64,000 nt of DNA from Trichomonas vaginalis G3. Lineage: Eukaryota; Parabasalia; Trichomonadida; Trichomonadidae. A program made the position numbers and the translations under genes. Below are positions 35,797-44,485 of the stretch, piece after piece (positions within the stretch are counted from its first letter, which is position 1; each line of letters begins with the position of its first letter). The notes under the pieces are model-generated. The model was not told the DNA's origin. It made no database searches and saw only the letters and a list, made by a program, of their open reading frames with translations. Where the stretch lies: NCBI RefSeq assembly GCF_026262505.1, contig NC_067207.1:23032082-23096081 (forward strand), given 5' to 3'.

Positions 35797-36459
35797 TTAC
35801 TCACAATATTTTTGTACAAAACGACCCCAAACTTTTAACTTCTTTTCTGCAGCTTCTAATGCTATCTTAGCGAGTTCATATTCTCTAAATTCTCTCTTTA
35901 AATCTTCTTGTTCCCATTGGTCTAGTTCGTATGGAGAATCTCTATAACCAGAACATATCTCACGTTCATGTTCTATTTGTTTTTCATGCATTTTTCTAAC
36001 TTCTTCTTCAAACAAAGGTTTTGCATTCTCTACTGTATCTTCAAGTTCTTCTTCATCTAATTTCTCATGAACTTTCTTGTCTATGGAGTCCAGAATTTTT
36101 CCAACTGCTATACAATATTTTGGAGAAGCCCACATTGCTATATAGTTTACGAGTCTTGGGTCTACATACGTTCCTCTAACCTGTTTGATTTCATCAGGAA
36201 TTCCTGCATGAACCTTGTATAAAAAGCAACCGTCGGAATTCCGACGGTTGCTATATTCTTCACAAAATGCCGTATAATACTCTTCCCAGGACTTATTTTC
36301 CAACAACTTTCTAAAGTCTTTCCTAAACTGCTGACACATATTTGTTACATTTATATAACCATCCTTGTCTCTACGTAAGACTTCAATACCGTTATAAGTG
36401 CCTTTTGTGAATGTTTCACCATTAGATTTGTTCGTGAATGTTTTTGCTTCGACTGACAT
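35797..36459 (-). CDS. KilA-N domain protein 2 of the Polinton
   Basis: 220 residues from ATG at 36459. A clear KilA-N domain: YNGIEVLRRDKDGYINVTNMC at residues 20-45 and VRGTYVDPRLVNYIAMWASPKYCIAVGKILDSI near 105-137. A charged helical tail follows. In the middle a 28-bp perfect palindrome is read in frame as SNRRNSDG. The gene lies between integrase and the zinc-ribbon-like gene, all on the minus strand, and has the TTTTGTATGTAA word nine bases upstream. Confidence 0.85.
   Translation of the reverse strand: MSVEAKTFTNKSNGETFTKGTYNGIEVLRRDKDGYINVTNMCQQFRKDFRKLLENKSWEEYYTAFCEEYSNRRNSDGCFLYKVHAGIPDEIKQVRGTYVDPRLVNYIAMWASPKYCIAVGKILDSIDKKVHEKLDEEELEDTVENAKPLFEEEVRKMHEKQIEHEREICSGYRDSPYELDQWEQEDLKREFREYELAKIALEAAEKKLKVWGRFVQKYCE
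36225..36252. repeat. 28-bp perfect palindrome inside KilA-N gene 2
   Basis: The half-site AGCAACCGTCGGAA is followed at once by its reverse complement, with GAATTC at the centre. All 28 positions pair. It is GC-richer than the flanks and lies within the coding frame. Confidence 0.9.
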
Positions 36460-36467
36460 TATTGTCT

Positions 36468-36479
36468 TTACATACAAAA
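36468..36479 (-). promoter_or_regulatory. Shared promoter word of KilA-N gene 2
   Basis: TTTTGTATGTAA on the minus strand nine bases before the ATG, followed by AGACAATA; compare 34090-34101. Confidence 0.6.
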
Positions 36480-36547
36480 TAAAAAAAAATAAAAAAAATA
36501 AAACTAACTTTATTTTTGGTCTTTTGTGAAAATTCACGAAAATTCAA

Positions 36548-36596
36548 GAGGTGAAAAAACAGGTGAGAAAACAGGTGAAATCTCACCTCTTCACCT
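36548..36596. repeat. GGTGA module downstream of integrase
   Basis: Three direct GGTGA then two inverted TCACC words, ending CCTATAATATATTTTTG. It is in the 3' flank of the integrase gene (stop at 36636). Confidence 0.8.
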
Positions 36597-36635
36597 ATAA
36601 TATATTTTTGTCTGATTTACATCCAACGAAAAAGT

Positions 36636-37721
36636 TTAGAAGAATTTTCTTATTCTTTCTGGCATGTTTTTATCTTTCCAGTACTCCCGCTCTAATGGTC
36701 CCAGATGAGTTGGTTTAGATTCTCTCAAGTTCTTAGATGGTATAACATCTTCAACGCCTCCTTCATATCTTACTTTATAAGTGTCATCGTTTATGTTGTA
36801 GTCAAGTATTTCAATAACCACTCCTCGCTTTGCTTCGTCAATGGTTTCAGCAAGTTTGCCATTACTACTTTCGACTAATTTATGACGAGGGTAAAATGCT
36901 ATGGAGTCGTCAGCAGCTTTTATAAGATATCCATTACCTTGCGTAGAGTCTACGATATAATAATTTCGACTTAACCTTAAACGTTTCTTTGTCAACGGTT
37001 TGTCGTCAAGAACTACACGAACTTTTGTACCAGGAATGAGGGTAAATTGTGTTGAATTTCTGATATTTTGTGTTTGGCTTCGTTTCTTTTGTATATACTT
37101 TTCTTCTTGTTGTTGTGTCATTGAATTTGGTGTATGTCCTGTTGTAGAATGTGTTGAGGAATTGTAAACTTCGATGAAATGTTTCATTGTTTCTTCGGTA
37201 AAGTCTCGCTCTTGATTTAAATCTCTGAGAGTCCTTATGAAGCGGTTAATGATACCGAGTATGTTATGGTTATGGTCTTCAGTAGTGTAGTGAGTTATGT
37301 TATGCTTAATGAGAAATTCTGTGATTTCGTTGCTGAGGTATGCACCGTCTTGGTCTGATGTTAAAATACTTGGGCTATGTTCTGCTACAAACTTTTGTAA
37401 AACTCTTAACACTTCATGAGTTCCTTTATTTCTCATTGGATATGCATATGCTTTACGAGTGTTAACATTAATGAAGATGAGGAATGGTTTATGTCCTCCT
37501 TTTCTGCTTTGAACGAGAGTGTCAAATTGGTATGCGTCAGGAGCGTTGGAGTAAATTGGTAAAAAGTAGTCGTAAGGGTTTATTTTTGTTTGATGTACAA
37601 CATTTTTGTCAAAGAACCTTTTCACTTCAGCTCTGTTAGTAAATCCCCAACTCTTTGCAGCTTCATTGAATTTCTTAAATGACCTCCATGGATGTTGTTC
37701 GAATACTTCTTTCAAGCTCAT
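36636..37721 (-). CDS. Polinton integrase (rve family, with chromo-like domain)
   Basis: 361 residues. The catalytic core is of the retroviral type: PDAYQFDTLV, ILTSDQDGAYLS and the following LGIINRFIRTLRD block with YNSSTHSTTGHTPNSM. A C-terminal chromodomain-like module (VVIEILDYNINDDTYKVRYEGGVEDVIPSKNLRE) follows an SH3-like linker (TKVRVVLDDKPLTKKRLRLS). This enzyme inserts the element's DNA into the chromosome and generates the short target duplication. Its place near the fibre and KilA-N genes and its clear match to the Polinton integrase class make the identity firm. Confidence 0.9.
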   Translation of the reverse strand: MSLKEVFEQHPWRSFKKFNEAAKSWGFTNRAEVKRFFDKNVVHQTKINPYDYFLPIYSNAPDAYQFDTLVQSRKGGHKPFLIFINVNTRKAYAYPMRNKGTHEVLRVLQKFVAEHSPSILTSDQDGAYLSNEITEFLIKHNITHYTTEDHNHNILGIINRFIRTLRDLNQERDFTEETMKHFIEVYNSSTHSTTGHTPNSMTQQQEEKYIQKKRSQTQNIRNSTQFTLIPGTKVRVVLDDKPLTKKRLRLSRNYYIVDSTQGNGYLIKAADDSIAFYPRHKLVESSNGKLAETIDEAKRGVVIEILDYNINDDTYKVRYEGGVEDVIPSKNLRESKPTHLGPLEREYWKDKNMPERIRKFF

Positions 37722-37756
37722 TTATGTAAAGTTAAAGATTTTATTCTAGGCTCAAG

Positions 37757-37773
37757 CGCGTTCATTGAACGCG
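37757..37773. repeat. Palindrome across the stop codon of the fibre collar frame
   Basis: CGCGTTCATTGAACGCG has an eight-bp perfect stem and a one-base centre. The stop codon of the minus-strand frame lies inside it (37762-37764). Confidence 0.7.
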
Positions 37774-38325
37774 GTACCATGCGAATATAGTCACAAATGG
37801 TGGCATATAATCTTCACCCGAGCCTGTTGGATTTGTTGTGAAAGTGTGTGAATGATTTCCTGTGGTTCCACAGAAAATACCTGTGCTTGAATCTACTGGG
37901 TCACTTGAAATATCATATCTATGCATTCCCTGTCTATCCGAACCTGCTGCAAGATTTGTATAACCTCTTTTTGTTATTGAATGTGAATGACTACCTGTTG
38001 TGTTTGTAGTTCCTGTATGAGTGTGCGGTGGAAGGTTTGCTTCTTTAATTTTCTTCGAACCACCTGTTTGCTTTGAAGAGTTCGCACAGTATAAGAATTT
38101 ATCTACAATCTGCTCCCACGTACCGAAACCCAGAACTGTTGCTGGATTTATTGAGTTCATTGACGTATAAATAGAGCCTGCAGGATATAATGTTTGAAGT
38201 ATTTCAGTCTTTAATGTTTGAAGCTCTGTTTTGTCAGCCTTCTTGTCATATAAATCTTGAGCAGTGAATTTAATATTATATTCATCCTTCATGACATAAA
38301 CATCTTTACATCTAATGTTTCTCAT
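37762..38325 (-). CDS. Fibre region: phage tail-collar-like C-terminal part
   Basis: 187-residue frame. YPAGSIYTSMNSINPATVLGFGTWEQI...FLYCANSS, then LPPHTHTGTTNTTGSHSHS, GNHSHTFTTNPTG and the end PPFVTIFAWYRVQ. This is the pattern of tail-fibre/collar domains of bacteriophages (GSIYxSxNxxNPxxxFGGTWE..., LPxHTH, final MPPyxxxyxWxR). Such domains form trimeric tips that bind cell surfaces. In a eukaryotic Polinton this suggests a receptor-binding spike acquired from a phage. Confidence 0.8.
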   Translation of the reverse strand: MRNIRCKDVYVMKDEYNIKFTAQDLYDKKADKTELQTLKTEILQTLYPAGSIYTSMNSINPATVLGFGTWEQIVDKFLYCANSSKQTGGSKKIKEANLPPHTHTGTTNTTGSHSHSITKRGYTNLAAGSDRQGMHRYDISSDPVDSSTGIFCGTTGNHSHTFTTNPTGSGEDYMPPFVTIFAWYRVQ

Positions 38326-38416
38326 CGTCGTTATGTCGTCATCCGATGTTAAACCTTGTGGAAAGTTAGGAGGTTTACAATATAATGCATCCCCACCAGT
38401 TTCTTCAACCGTTCCT

Positions 38417-39991
38417 TCAATACTTTATAGCAACAGTTGTAAAACTTGTATGTGTATGGTTCTTGTCAGCTTTACTGTCTAACATTGCTGGTAGTTCATG
38501 GGTTTCAAAGTTTCTGGCATGACCTTCAATGTTCATACATTTACTATTTAAGGAGTTTAGTGTATCTTTTACGCTTGTACTTGGATTCTCTAAAGGTGCA
38601 CTTGAACCAAGGGTATAGTTCAATATTATGTCGTCTGCTCTAACAGTAGTGAAGAATTTATGTGTATGGTTCTTGTCGGCTTTACTGTCTAATGTAGCTT
38701 GAAGTTCATTTATATCGGAGATGTTGTGTTTATGAGATTTCAAAACTTTGTTCATTGCTTCGAGTTCAACTTTGTCAGCTTTACTTTTAATAGCATCTTC
38801 AAACGTTATTTTTGACTTAACTCTCAAAGTAAATCTTGGTTCAACTAATACACCTTTAACAGAGAAAGTAGAGGCATAAATTTCATCGTTATAACTAAAT
38901 GCTTCTGGTGCTTTACCCGTGTCATACTGTACAGTACAGCTTATGTCATAACCTTTAGCACGAATGTATTTATATCTTCTTTCATTGGGGTCTTCCGTCT
39001 TCACTTCTTCAGTTCGTGTTAAATATCCATGGTAGTCCGTTATAATCTGTTCGTCTGAAGTTATATAATGAACGTGGTTTTTATCTGCTTTTTCGGCTAA
39101 TTTCTCTTCTATCTCATTTATTTCAAGTTCATGCCTACCACCACCTCCCGAAGAAGTATTTTTCTTCAGCTCTTGAAGAACGTCCACTTCGCCATCTTTG
39201 GTGTCAATAATGAGACTTTGTGTTAAAACCTTTCCTGTCTTAATGGATGTTTGTAAAACTTCTTCTTCACCGTGTTCGGGGTCATGGTCGTCATCATATC
39301 TTGTGAAATCAGAGATGTTGTCATACATTAAGCATATCTGTCTCAAAAGTTCTGCTATTTGAAACTGGAACGAAAGATATACAGAACTTTCATCATCTCC
39401 TAAAGTCAAGTCTGCTTTCTTAAGTATTTCTTGAATGTATGCAATGAGAACAGAGTACCTTGGAAAATATTCGAACAATATTTCATTAGCTGTTGGTTTT
39501 GGTGGTTCTTTTGGAGTTTCTGTTGTTTCAGTTCCTTCTGTAGGTTCTGTTGGAGTTTCTGCATCTCTTGACTTCAATGCTCTTGCTCTCAAAGACCTAA
39601 ATGTTAGAGCACCGGGTTTTACAAAGGACTTTATAAATGCTTTAATAGTTCCTGGTAAGTTATTGTTAGCATTAAGTAAGTTCCTTATGCTTCCATCATG
39701 TACGTCCATAGCACTATGTAAAAAATCTATACTTTTCTTGTAGTCAGCAATAGACTGACTGTGATTTTTTAAAGATTTGTCAATACCTTTAAGCCAATCT
39801 TCATGCATGTCTGATACTGAGCCAAGAATATCATTTGCTTCCTTTAGTGTATTTTGTGCTTGTCGTAAAGTATCCAATCCCGTACGTGCATTGTTTGCTA
39901 TACGTCTTACAGTATCTATTTGACTCCTTGTTTCTTGCATCCAACCAGATAAAGTTTTAATAGTATCCGAACCATTTGAAATGAAGTTCAA
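38417..39991 (-). CDS. Fibre region: shaft part with KADKNHTH repeats
   Basis: 524-residue frame. The N-terminal third is coiled coil (TVRRIANNARTGLDTLRQAQNTLKEANDIL...). A Thr/Glu/Pro linker follows, then a long beta-rich part in which LxxxLxxKADKNHTH-type units recur (EKLAEKADKNHVH, ATLDSKADKNHTH, AMLDSKADKNHTH). These units are common in phage tail fibres and form intertwined beta shafts with metal-binding His. Lies just upstream of the collar part on the same strand. Confidence 0.75.
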   Translation of the reverse strand: MNFISNGSDTIKTLSGWMQETRSQIDTVRRIANNARTGLDTLRQAQNTLKEANDILGSVSDMHEDWLKGIDKSLKNHSQSIADYKKSIDFLHSAMDVHDGSIRNLLNANNNLPGTIKAFIKSFVKPGALTFRSLRARALKSRDAETPTEPTEGTETTETPKEPPKPTANEILFEYFPRYSVLIAYIQEILKKADLTLGDDESSVYLSFQFQIAELLRQICLMYDNISDFTRYDDDHDPEHGEEEVLQTSIKTGKVLTQSLIIDTKDGEVDVLQELKKNTSSGGGGRHELEINEIEEKLAEKADKNHVHYITSDEQIITDYHGYLTRTEEVKTEDPNERRYKYIRAKGYDISCTVQYDTGKAPEAFSYNDEIYASTFSVKGVLVEPRFTLRVKSKITFEDAIKSKADKVELEAMNKVLKSHKHNISDINELQATLDSKADKNHTHKFFTTVRADDIILNYTLGSSAPLENPSTSVKDTLNSLNSKCMNIEGHARNFETHELPAMLDSKADKNHTHTSFTTVAIKY

Positions 39992-40114
39992 AGCATTTTT
40001 AACGTCATTAAAGCTTCTTCACCAAGTACAGCCCATATCTTTCCGATTTGGTATTGAAGAACTCCATATGAAGCAGCTGTTAAACCAGTATTTATAAGGT
40101 CCCATATCCATGAT

Positions 40115-40660
40115 TTAGCAGTTTTTCCATCCTTTCCATCCTTTCCATCCAAACCGTTTTCGCCTTGAGGTCCTTGTATTCCTTGATCCTTGTATTCCTT
40201 GAGGTCCTTGTATTCCTTGTGGTCCGGTGTCACCCTTCTCTCCTTTCAGTTCATCTTTATGTTCGTTATAATATTCTAATGTCATAAGGTGTACATCATT
40301 ACTGCTACCAGCAACGCCGAGAATTTGTTTCTCATTCATGACTAAATTCTTTAGGCATTTAATGTTGTCGTCAAATCGAAAGCTCTTTAACAATTCAATG
40401 AGAACATTCAGTACTTTCACTAATGAGGCATCTACTGTAGAATTTATATATTGCACCGTTCCATCATTTATGATAGGAACTTTACTTATTGTAATGAATG
40501 GGTCATAAGTGTTAAAAGTATCGAAATCAATGACTTTTTTAGTTTTTCCATCGTCAATGACTAAATCATTGCCTTCAATGGTTAAAGTTGAGTTTTCGTT
40601 TACTAGTTCATGTGCTCTTCTTGCTTCATTTGTTTCATACGCATATGCAGCAATAGTCAT
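40115..40660 (-). CDS. Fibre region: N-terminal part with collagen-like repeats
   Basis: 181-residue frame from ATG at 40660. After a globular start it enters GEKGDTGPQGIQGPQGIQG, a collagen-type Gly-X-Y stretch. At DNA level the stretch is a short tandem repeat of CCTTGTATTCCTTGAGGT on the plus strand (about 40170-40225). Collagen-like linkers are typical of phage and giant-virus fibres. An overlapping frame (39988-40233) carries further GXY triplets and a hydrophobic segment before the shaft part. Confidence 0.65.
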   Translation of the reverse strand: MTIAAYAYETNEARRAHELVNENSTLTIEGNDLVIDDGKTKKVIDFDTFNTYDPFITISKVPIINDGTVQYINSTVDASLVKVLNVLIELLKSFRFDDNIKCLKNLVMNEKQILGVAGSSNDVHLMTLEYYNEHKDELKGEKGDTGPQGIQGPQGIQGSRNTRTSRRKRFGWKGWKGWKNC

Positions 40661-40677
40661 ATTTTAATGAGAATAAA

Positions 40678-41442
40678 ATGTTGTTCTATTTGCAAAGTAC
40701 TGACCCAAACGAATACGGAACAGTAAAGCTACAAACAAACTTAGGTCTTCAGAATGAAGCGCTTGCTTTCAGAGTTGTTGACTTCAATACTATCGCAACT
40801 TTTGTCATAACAGATGAAACAGATTTCATGGAGTTTGAAATAGATGGAAAGAAGCATGAAATAAGATTTCCTAACAGAGCAGAGTATAGAATAGATAAAA
40901 TTGCTGGAGTCATAGATACTCTCATAAATGAAGAAACTATTGACAACATAGATGTCGAACTCTCTTCTGAGGGAACATTGAAGTTCAGTAGCAAGAAAGA
41001 GTTCAAGATAACACGAATGAGTCATAGAGTTCAACTTCTTTTAGGAGCATACCATATGACATTTCCTTTGAAAAGTGTTGACAAAACGATTGAGATGAAA
41101 TCTGTTCCATACGTATGTTATGGTAATTGTTTGTACATTGAGTCTAAAATAGCTAATGTCACAGGCATTTCAGGAGTTAATAGTAAAGGTTCAGTAGAAT
41201 ATAAATCCTTCTGTTATGCAGTCAATTCAATGTTCATTCCAAACGTTCCTGTCATAGCAACTCATTTAGGTAAATGGGTTCGCATTAGTCCTCATAATTT
41301 GAAAGACATGCAATTCAGACTTGTTGACTTTCAAGGAGAGCCTGTAGAACTGAAGGCACCAGTGCGAATGACTGTTGAAGTTGACTTTTTAGAAAATATT
41401 AAATGCAACAGCTTACAAGAGAACTCAGAGCTAAAAATATAA
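40678..41442 (+). CDS. Polinton beta-rich protein, possible penton or minor capsid
   Basis: 254 residues, no membrane segment. Repeated beta hairpins (TVKLQTNLGLQNEALAFRVVDFNTIATFVITDETDFMEFEIDGKK) and an end PVRMTVEVDFLENI. Size and pattern are compatible with the single-jelly-roll penton of Polintons, and the end resembles those of the proteins at 27820 and 43604. The next gene starts inside its last codons. Function inferred only. Confidence 0.5.
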   Translation: MLFYLQSTDPNEYGTVKLQTNLGLQNEALAFRVVDFNTIATFVITDETDFMEFEIDGKKHEIRFPNRAEYRIDKIAGVIDTLINEETIDNIDVELSSEGTLKFSSKKEFKITRMSHRVQLLLGAYHMTFPLKSVDKTIEMKSVPYVCYGNCLYIESKIANVTGISGVNSKGSVEYKSFCYAVNSMFIPNVPVIATHLGKWVRISPHNLKDMQFRLVDFQGEPVELKAPVRMTVEVDFLENIKCNSLQENSELKI

Positions 41443-41672
41443 AGTATGAATGTTATGTATTAGGTCATGAACTTTGGTTGTTGCTGTTTGATGAAACAAA
41501 TGAGTTAGTTATGTCAGTCAAGAGAACAGAAAAAGGCGTCAAAGGCGCCGAGCGCAAAGCGCTATATTGTGTTAGTGAAAACTGCACCAAGTCAATAAGA
41601 TTAGGTTTGCATTATGAAGATGAGTTCGATACTGTTGAAGAAGTTTTGGATAGATATTACAAATTGCTTTAA
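41403..41672 (+). CDS. Small Polinton protein, unknown (89 aa)
   Basis: 89 residues, overlapping the end of the previous gene by 40 bases. MQQLTRELRAKNIKYECYVLGHELWLLLFDE... then a palindrome pair read in frame as KGVKGAERKAL, then an acidic helical end. No family recognised. Confidence 0.5.
   Translation: MQQLTRELRAKNIKYECYVLGHELWLLLFDETNELVMSVKRTEKGVKGAERKALYCVSENCTKSIRLGLHYEDEFDTVEEVLDRYYKLL
41535..41563. repeat. Double palindrome inside a small Polinton gene
   Basis: GGCGTCAAAGGCGCC (41535-41549, paired with one mismatch) and AGCGCAAAGCGCT (41551-41563, perfect five-bp stem), again as an adjacent pair with three-base loops. Confidence 0.6.
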
Positions 41673-41688
41673 TTTACTAAAACATATT

Positions 41689-41802
41689 TCAAACAAAGTT
41701 ATATTCTGTTGAAAGTTTTGTATACTCGTTCGAATATTTATACTTAAACTCAACTCCTGTAGTTCCTGGTGTTTCAATGATGCGGATGTTACCTATTTTC
41801 AT
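41689..41802 (-). CDS. Very small Polinton frame (37 aa), uncertain
   Basis: ATG at 41802, product MKIGNIRIIETPGTTGVEFK and so on, 37 residues. It starts within the last codons of the 160-residue gene on the same strand. Protein-like composition, but too short to be sure. Confidence 0.3.
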   Translation of the reverse strand: MKIGNIRIIETPGTTGVEFKYKYSNEYTKLSTEYNFV

Positions 41803-42281
41803 GAATGTGGAGTTTGACCACAGCATTCGATTTCAGGGTCGAGATAGTCAATGACACATTGTTTCCCTGTTATTCGTGAGATAACATTTTCAAGGTCCTC
41901 CTTTGTTAGAATTATTTGGTTCTTGCTTATAAGATTTGTCAAAAGCTTCTTATCGTCTTTGAGTAAAATTGTTTGGTATAACTGAAGAAGGTAATGGTCT
42001 ACGTTATCTGAAGGATTTGTTTGAACATTTGTGTAAGGGTTGTCGTTGGCTTCTCTTGAAAGAATTTGGTCCAGTGGTGGATACTCTAACTTAACATCTG
42101 ATGTAGCGTTAGCGTTTGAAGCTGAGTTTAAATTCACGGATTTCAGTTCTGGTTCTTTTTCTTTCAAACACTCTGAACTATAGTTCTTTATGACAATATT
42201 GTTTGTCGTTCGTGAGTCAACATTTGATGTTGGTTCAATTGGAACATTAACGGCACCAGCTAAGATGGATTTGCTTCTCAT
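41799..42281 (-). CDS. Small Polinton protein, unknown (160 aa)
   Basis: 160 residues. Asn/Ser-rich N-terminal half, helical C-terminal half (VDHYLLQLYQTILLKDDKKLLTNLISKNQIILTKEDLENVISRI) with CVIDYLDPEIECC at the end. Divergent from the gene at 42307, with 25 bases between starts. Confidence 0.5.
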   Translation of the reverse strand: MRSKSILAGAVNVPIEPTSNVDSRTTNNIVIKNYSSECLKEKEPELKSVNLNSASNANATSDVKLEYPPLDQILSREANDNPYTNVQTNPSDNVDHYLLQLYQTILLKDDKKLLTNLISKNQIILTKEDLENVISRITGKQCVIDYLDPEIECCGQTPHS

Positions 42282-42306
42282 TTCATATAGAATAAAAACC
42301 TTTTAT

Positions 42307-42624
42307 ATGTATGAAATGAACAATATACTCGACAAGGGTTTGAATGTAAAGCTAACGAATGAAAATATTGTTGAATTCACTGAGACAGGTGCTGTGTATA
42401 AAGATGTAGAACTACTGAACAAAAGAGCTAAGGGAAGAAGCAGGAACATGAACAAAGGGTGGAAGCCTATAAAAATTTATGTCAATGATGGCTCAGGAGG
42501 TTCAAACATAAAGTATGCAGAAAGTTATAGAGTTTATGCTCTCAAAGGTGAAAAGCCTTCATTTAAGAACAGCTATTCTAACGCATATCCTCAAAAGCTA
42601 ACGGATGGGAAGTGGATGATATGA
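42307..42624 (+). CDS. Small Polinton protein, unknown (105 aa)
   Basis: 105 residues from ATG at 42307 (MYEMNNILDKGLNVKLTNENIVEF...). Basic, with GRSRNMNKGWKPIKIYVNDGSGGSNIKYAESYRVYALKG. No family recognised. Followed by convergent sequence belonging to the ATPase gene region. Confidence 0.5.
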   Translation: MYEMNNILDKGLNVKLTNENIVEFTETGAVYKDVELLNKRAKGRSRNMNKGWKPIKIYVNDGSGGSNIKYAESYRVYALKGEKPSFKNSYSNAYPQKLTDGKWMI

Positions 42625-42899
42625 ATGACAGCAAAAATATTAACAGAAATGGCGACAGAGATGCATGGAATTTGTTTACCATCAGTCAATTGAAGGTTAA
42701 ACTTTAAAACAATGTTGGTCGTTCCCATGGAATATTTTTGACTTTAATGGTATTAGTCATGATATGAATCTCAAGGTATGAACGAGGAGAGATGAGAGAC
42801 TTATATGCTTCCCAAATTTCTTCAAAAGGTAATGTTATACCTGACTGTTTCCAAATGAGTTCAATATCATAACGTGAGAAACCTTGAAAGATAACGAAG

Positions 42900-43550
42900 T
42901 CAGTTATGAGACGTTTTATGTTTAAAGCAAAAACGCCATGTTTGCATAAGTATTGCTACAGTTAAGTGGTAATGTCTGACTTTAGTTATGATGTTAGCTA
43001 ATGGTGAGTCTGGCTTTGACACTAAACCTTTTCCGGCGAAGTCGTCACAAACGAGCAGAGTGTTTGAAGGATACTTTTTGAAGGGGTATTTTGAAAGTTT
43101 TGATAGAATGTAGTTTGTCAGTCGTTTCATATCGTAAACTCCTGAGTACTGACGTAAGTGGTGTTTGTCAATAATTCTTTCCATCTCCTCAGAAGTCTTT
43201 TGCATTCCTGACTGTATAAATTCAACGATGGCATAATATTTCCTCTTACGTCGAATGTAACGTTGAAGAAATTCAATGAGTTCACTGTCTGGAACTTTAA
43301 CGACAGAGGCTTGAACTTTTGACATAAATGTTTTCGCTGTTGAGTCCATAGAGTCTGAAGTTGCTGATATAATGATTTGGTCATAGTAAGAGTCGTTTCC
43401 TAAACGCTCTGTTATGAGTATATGACGAATGAGGTTAAATGTCTTACCTGAACCCATCTTTCCACAATAGAAATAACACCATTTGAACAGAATCATAGTC
43501 CTTACTGAAAGGAAGAATAAGAGAAGAGTTAAGTTTGTCTGTAGTTTCAT
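42900..43550 (-). CDS. Polinton genome-packaging ATPase (A32/FtsK-HerA type), main part
   Basis: 216-residue frame. Walker A is CGKMGSGKTF, Walker B is TLLVCDDFAG, and ITKVRHYHLTVAILMQTW gives the conserved Gln of the motif after Walker B. The order and spacing fit the A32-like packaging ATPases of Polintons and NCLDV. The likely start is at MILFKWCYF (codon 19) or the first ATG (43550). It pumps the element's DNA into capsids. Coding-like sequence continues on the same strand toward 42700. Confidence 0.8.
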   Translation of the reverse strand: MKLQTNLTLLLFFLSVRTMILFKWCYFYCGKMGSGKTFNLIRHILITERLGNDSYYDQIIISATSDSMDSTAKTFMSKVQASVVKVPDSELIEFLQRYIRRKRKYYAIVEFIQSGMQKTSEEMERIIDKHHLRQYSGVYDMKRLTNYILSKLSKYPFKKYPSNTLLVCDDFAGKGLVSKPDSPLANIITKVRHYHLTVAILMQTWRFCFKHKTSHN

Positions 43551-43603
43551 TCATGTCTTCATCTACGTCATGTATTAAATGCTTCATTTTATCTCCATTA
43601 AAA

Positions 43604-44485
43604 ATGCAAGTCAGAAATATTCAGAACATAGCACCGAGTCTAACTGACAAGAGTATAAAGATATACTATGAACACGTTATGATGAAACCAACCAAAATTC
43701 AAGAAAGTCAGTATACTTATGAATATCCAAGACACTGGGTAGAGTATGTAGGAGGTGAGAAAGCTATTGAAATCAGACAGGTTCGAAGTATTCCAGCAGG
43801 AAGAACAATATTATTGAAGAACTTTAATGTTTTGAGATATAATGATGAAACAAAGAAGCAAGATAGTTTTCCTGTTGCTGTGTATGTGAACCTAGACACA
43901 GGAGATGACATGAAAGTTTTTAACACAAAGCTTCAAACGGTAGTGAGAGAACAACTGACTGCGGAAGGACATCCATTACCTTCAGAAGTTACCATAGCAT
44001 ATAATTTTGAAACAAACTCAATAGATTTTAAAGTCGTCTCTGCAAAGAAGTCAGGTTTTACATTTAATGAAGCAGATGTATATTCGAATGAAAACTTCAA
44101 AGCTATTGCATGGTTAGATAATGACGATTGCTTTAAGAAAATATTTAAATTCAGTGACTCAACGATGTCAATAGATGACCTTCGTGGAATGTTACCATCG
44201 ACGTTTACAGTTGAAGGTTCAGCAGGATTGCTTACAAGATTGTCAATTGGTGGTATTTGGTCTCGTGAGAACATTGTTATAAAATCCAGTATAAGTGAAT
44301 TTGCTGAAGAATCTATATTATGTCTTTCAAACTACATGTATTCGCCGCCGAAGCATTATAGTATAACAAACTTTGTCAGTAAGTTTAACATAAGACTTGT
44401 CGAACCTTCTTCAATGAAAGATGTTGTGCTACCTAAAGATGGAAAGGATGGACTCATTATTGAGATGATTTTAATAGCATATTAA
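43604..44485 (+). CDS. Polinton beta-rich structural-type protein (293 aa)
   Basis: 293 residues from ATG at 43604, after a conserved-looking AT-rich leader (the frame is open upstream but overlaps the divergent ATPase gene). Beta-rich with Tyr-rich segments near the start (YYEHVMMKPTKIQESQYTYEYPRHWVEYV) and the end IIEMILIAY. Similar in style to 27820-28677 and 40678-41442. A minor capsid or fibre-anchoring role is possible; no family recognised. Confidence 0.55.
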   Translation: MQVRNIQNIAPSLTDKSIKIYYEHVMMKPTKIQESQYTYEYPRHWVEYVGGEKAIEIRQVRSIPAGRTILLKNFNVLRYNDETKKQDSFPVAVYVNLDTGDDMKVFNTKLQTVVREQLTAEGHPLPSEVTIAYNFETNSIDFKVVSAKKSGFTFNEADVYSNENFKAIAWLDNDDCFKKIFKFSDSTMSIDDLRGMLPSTFTVEGSAGLLTRLSIGGIWSRENIVIKSSISEFAEESILCLSNYMYSPPKHYSITNFVSKFNIRLVEPSSMKDVVLPKDGKDGLIIEMILIAY

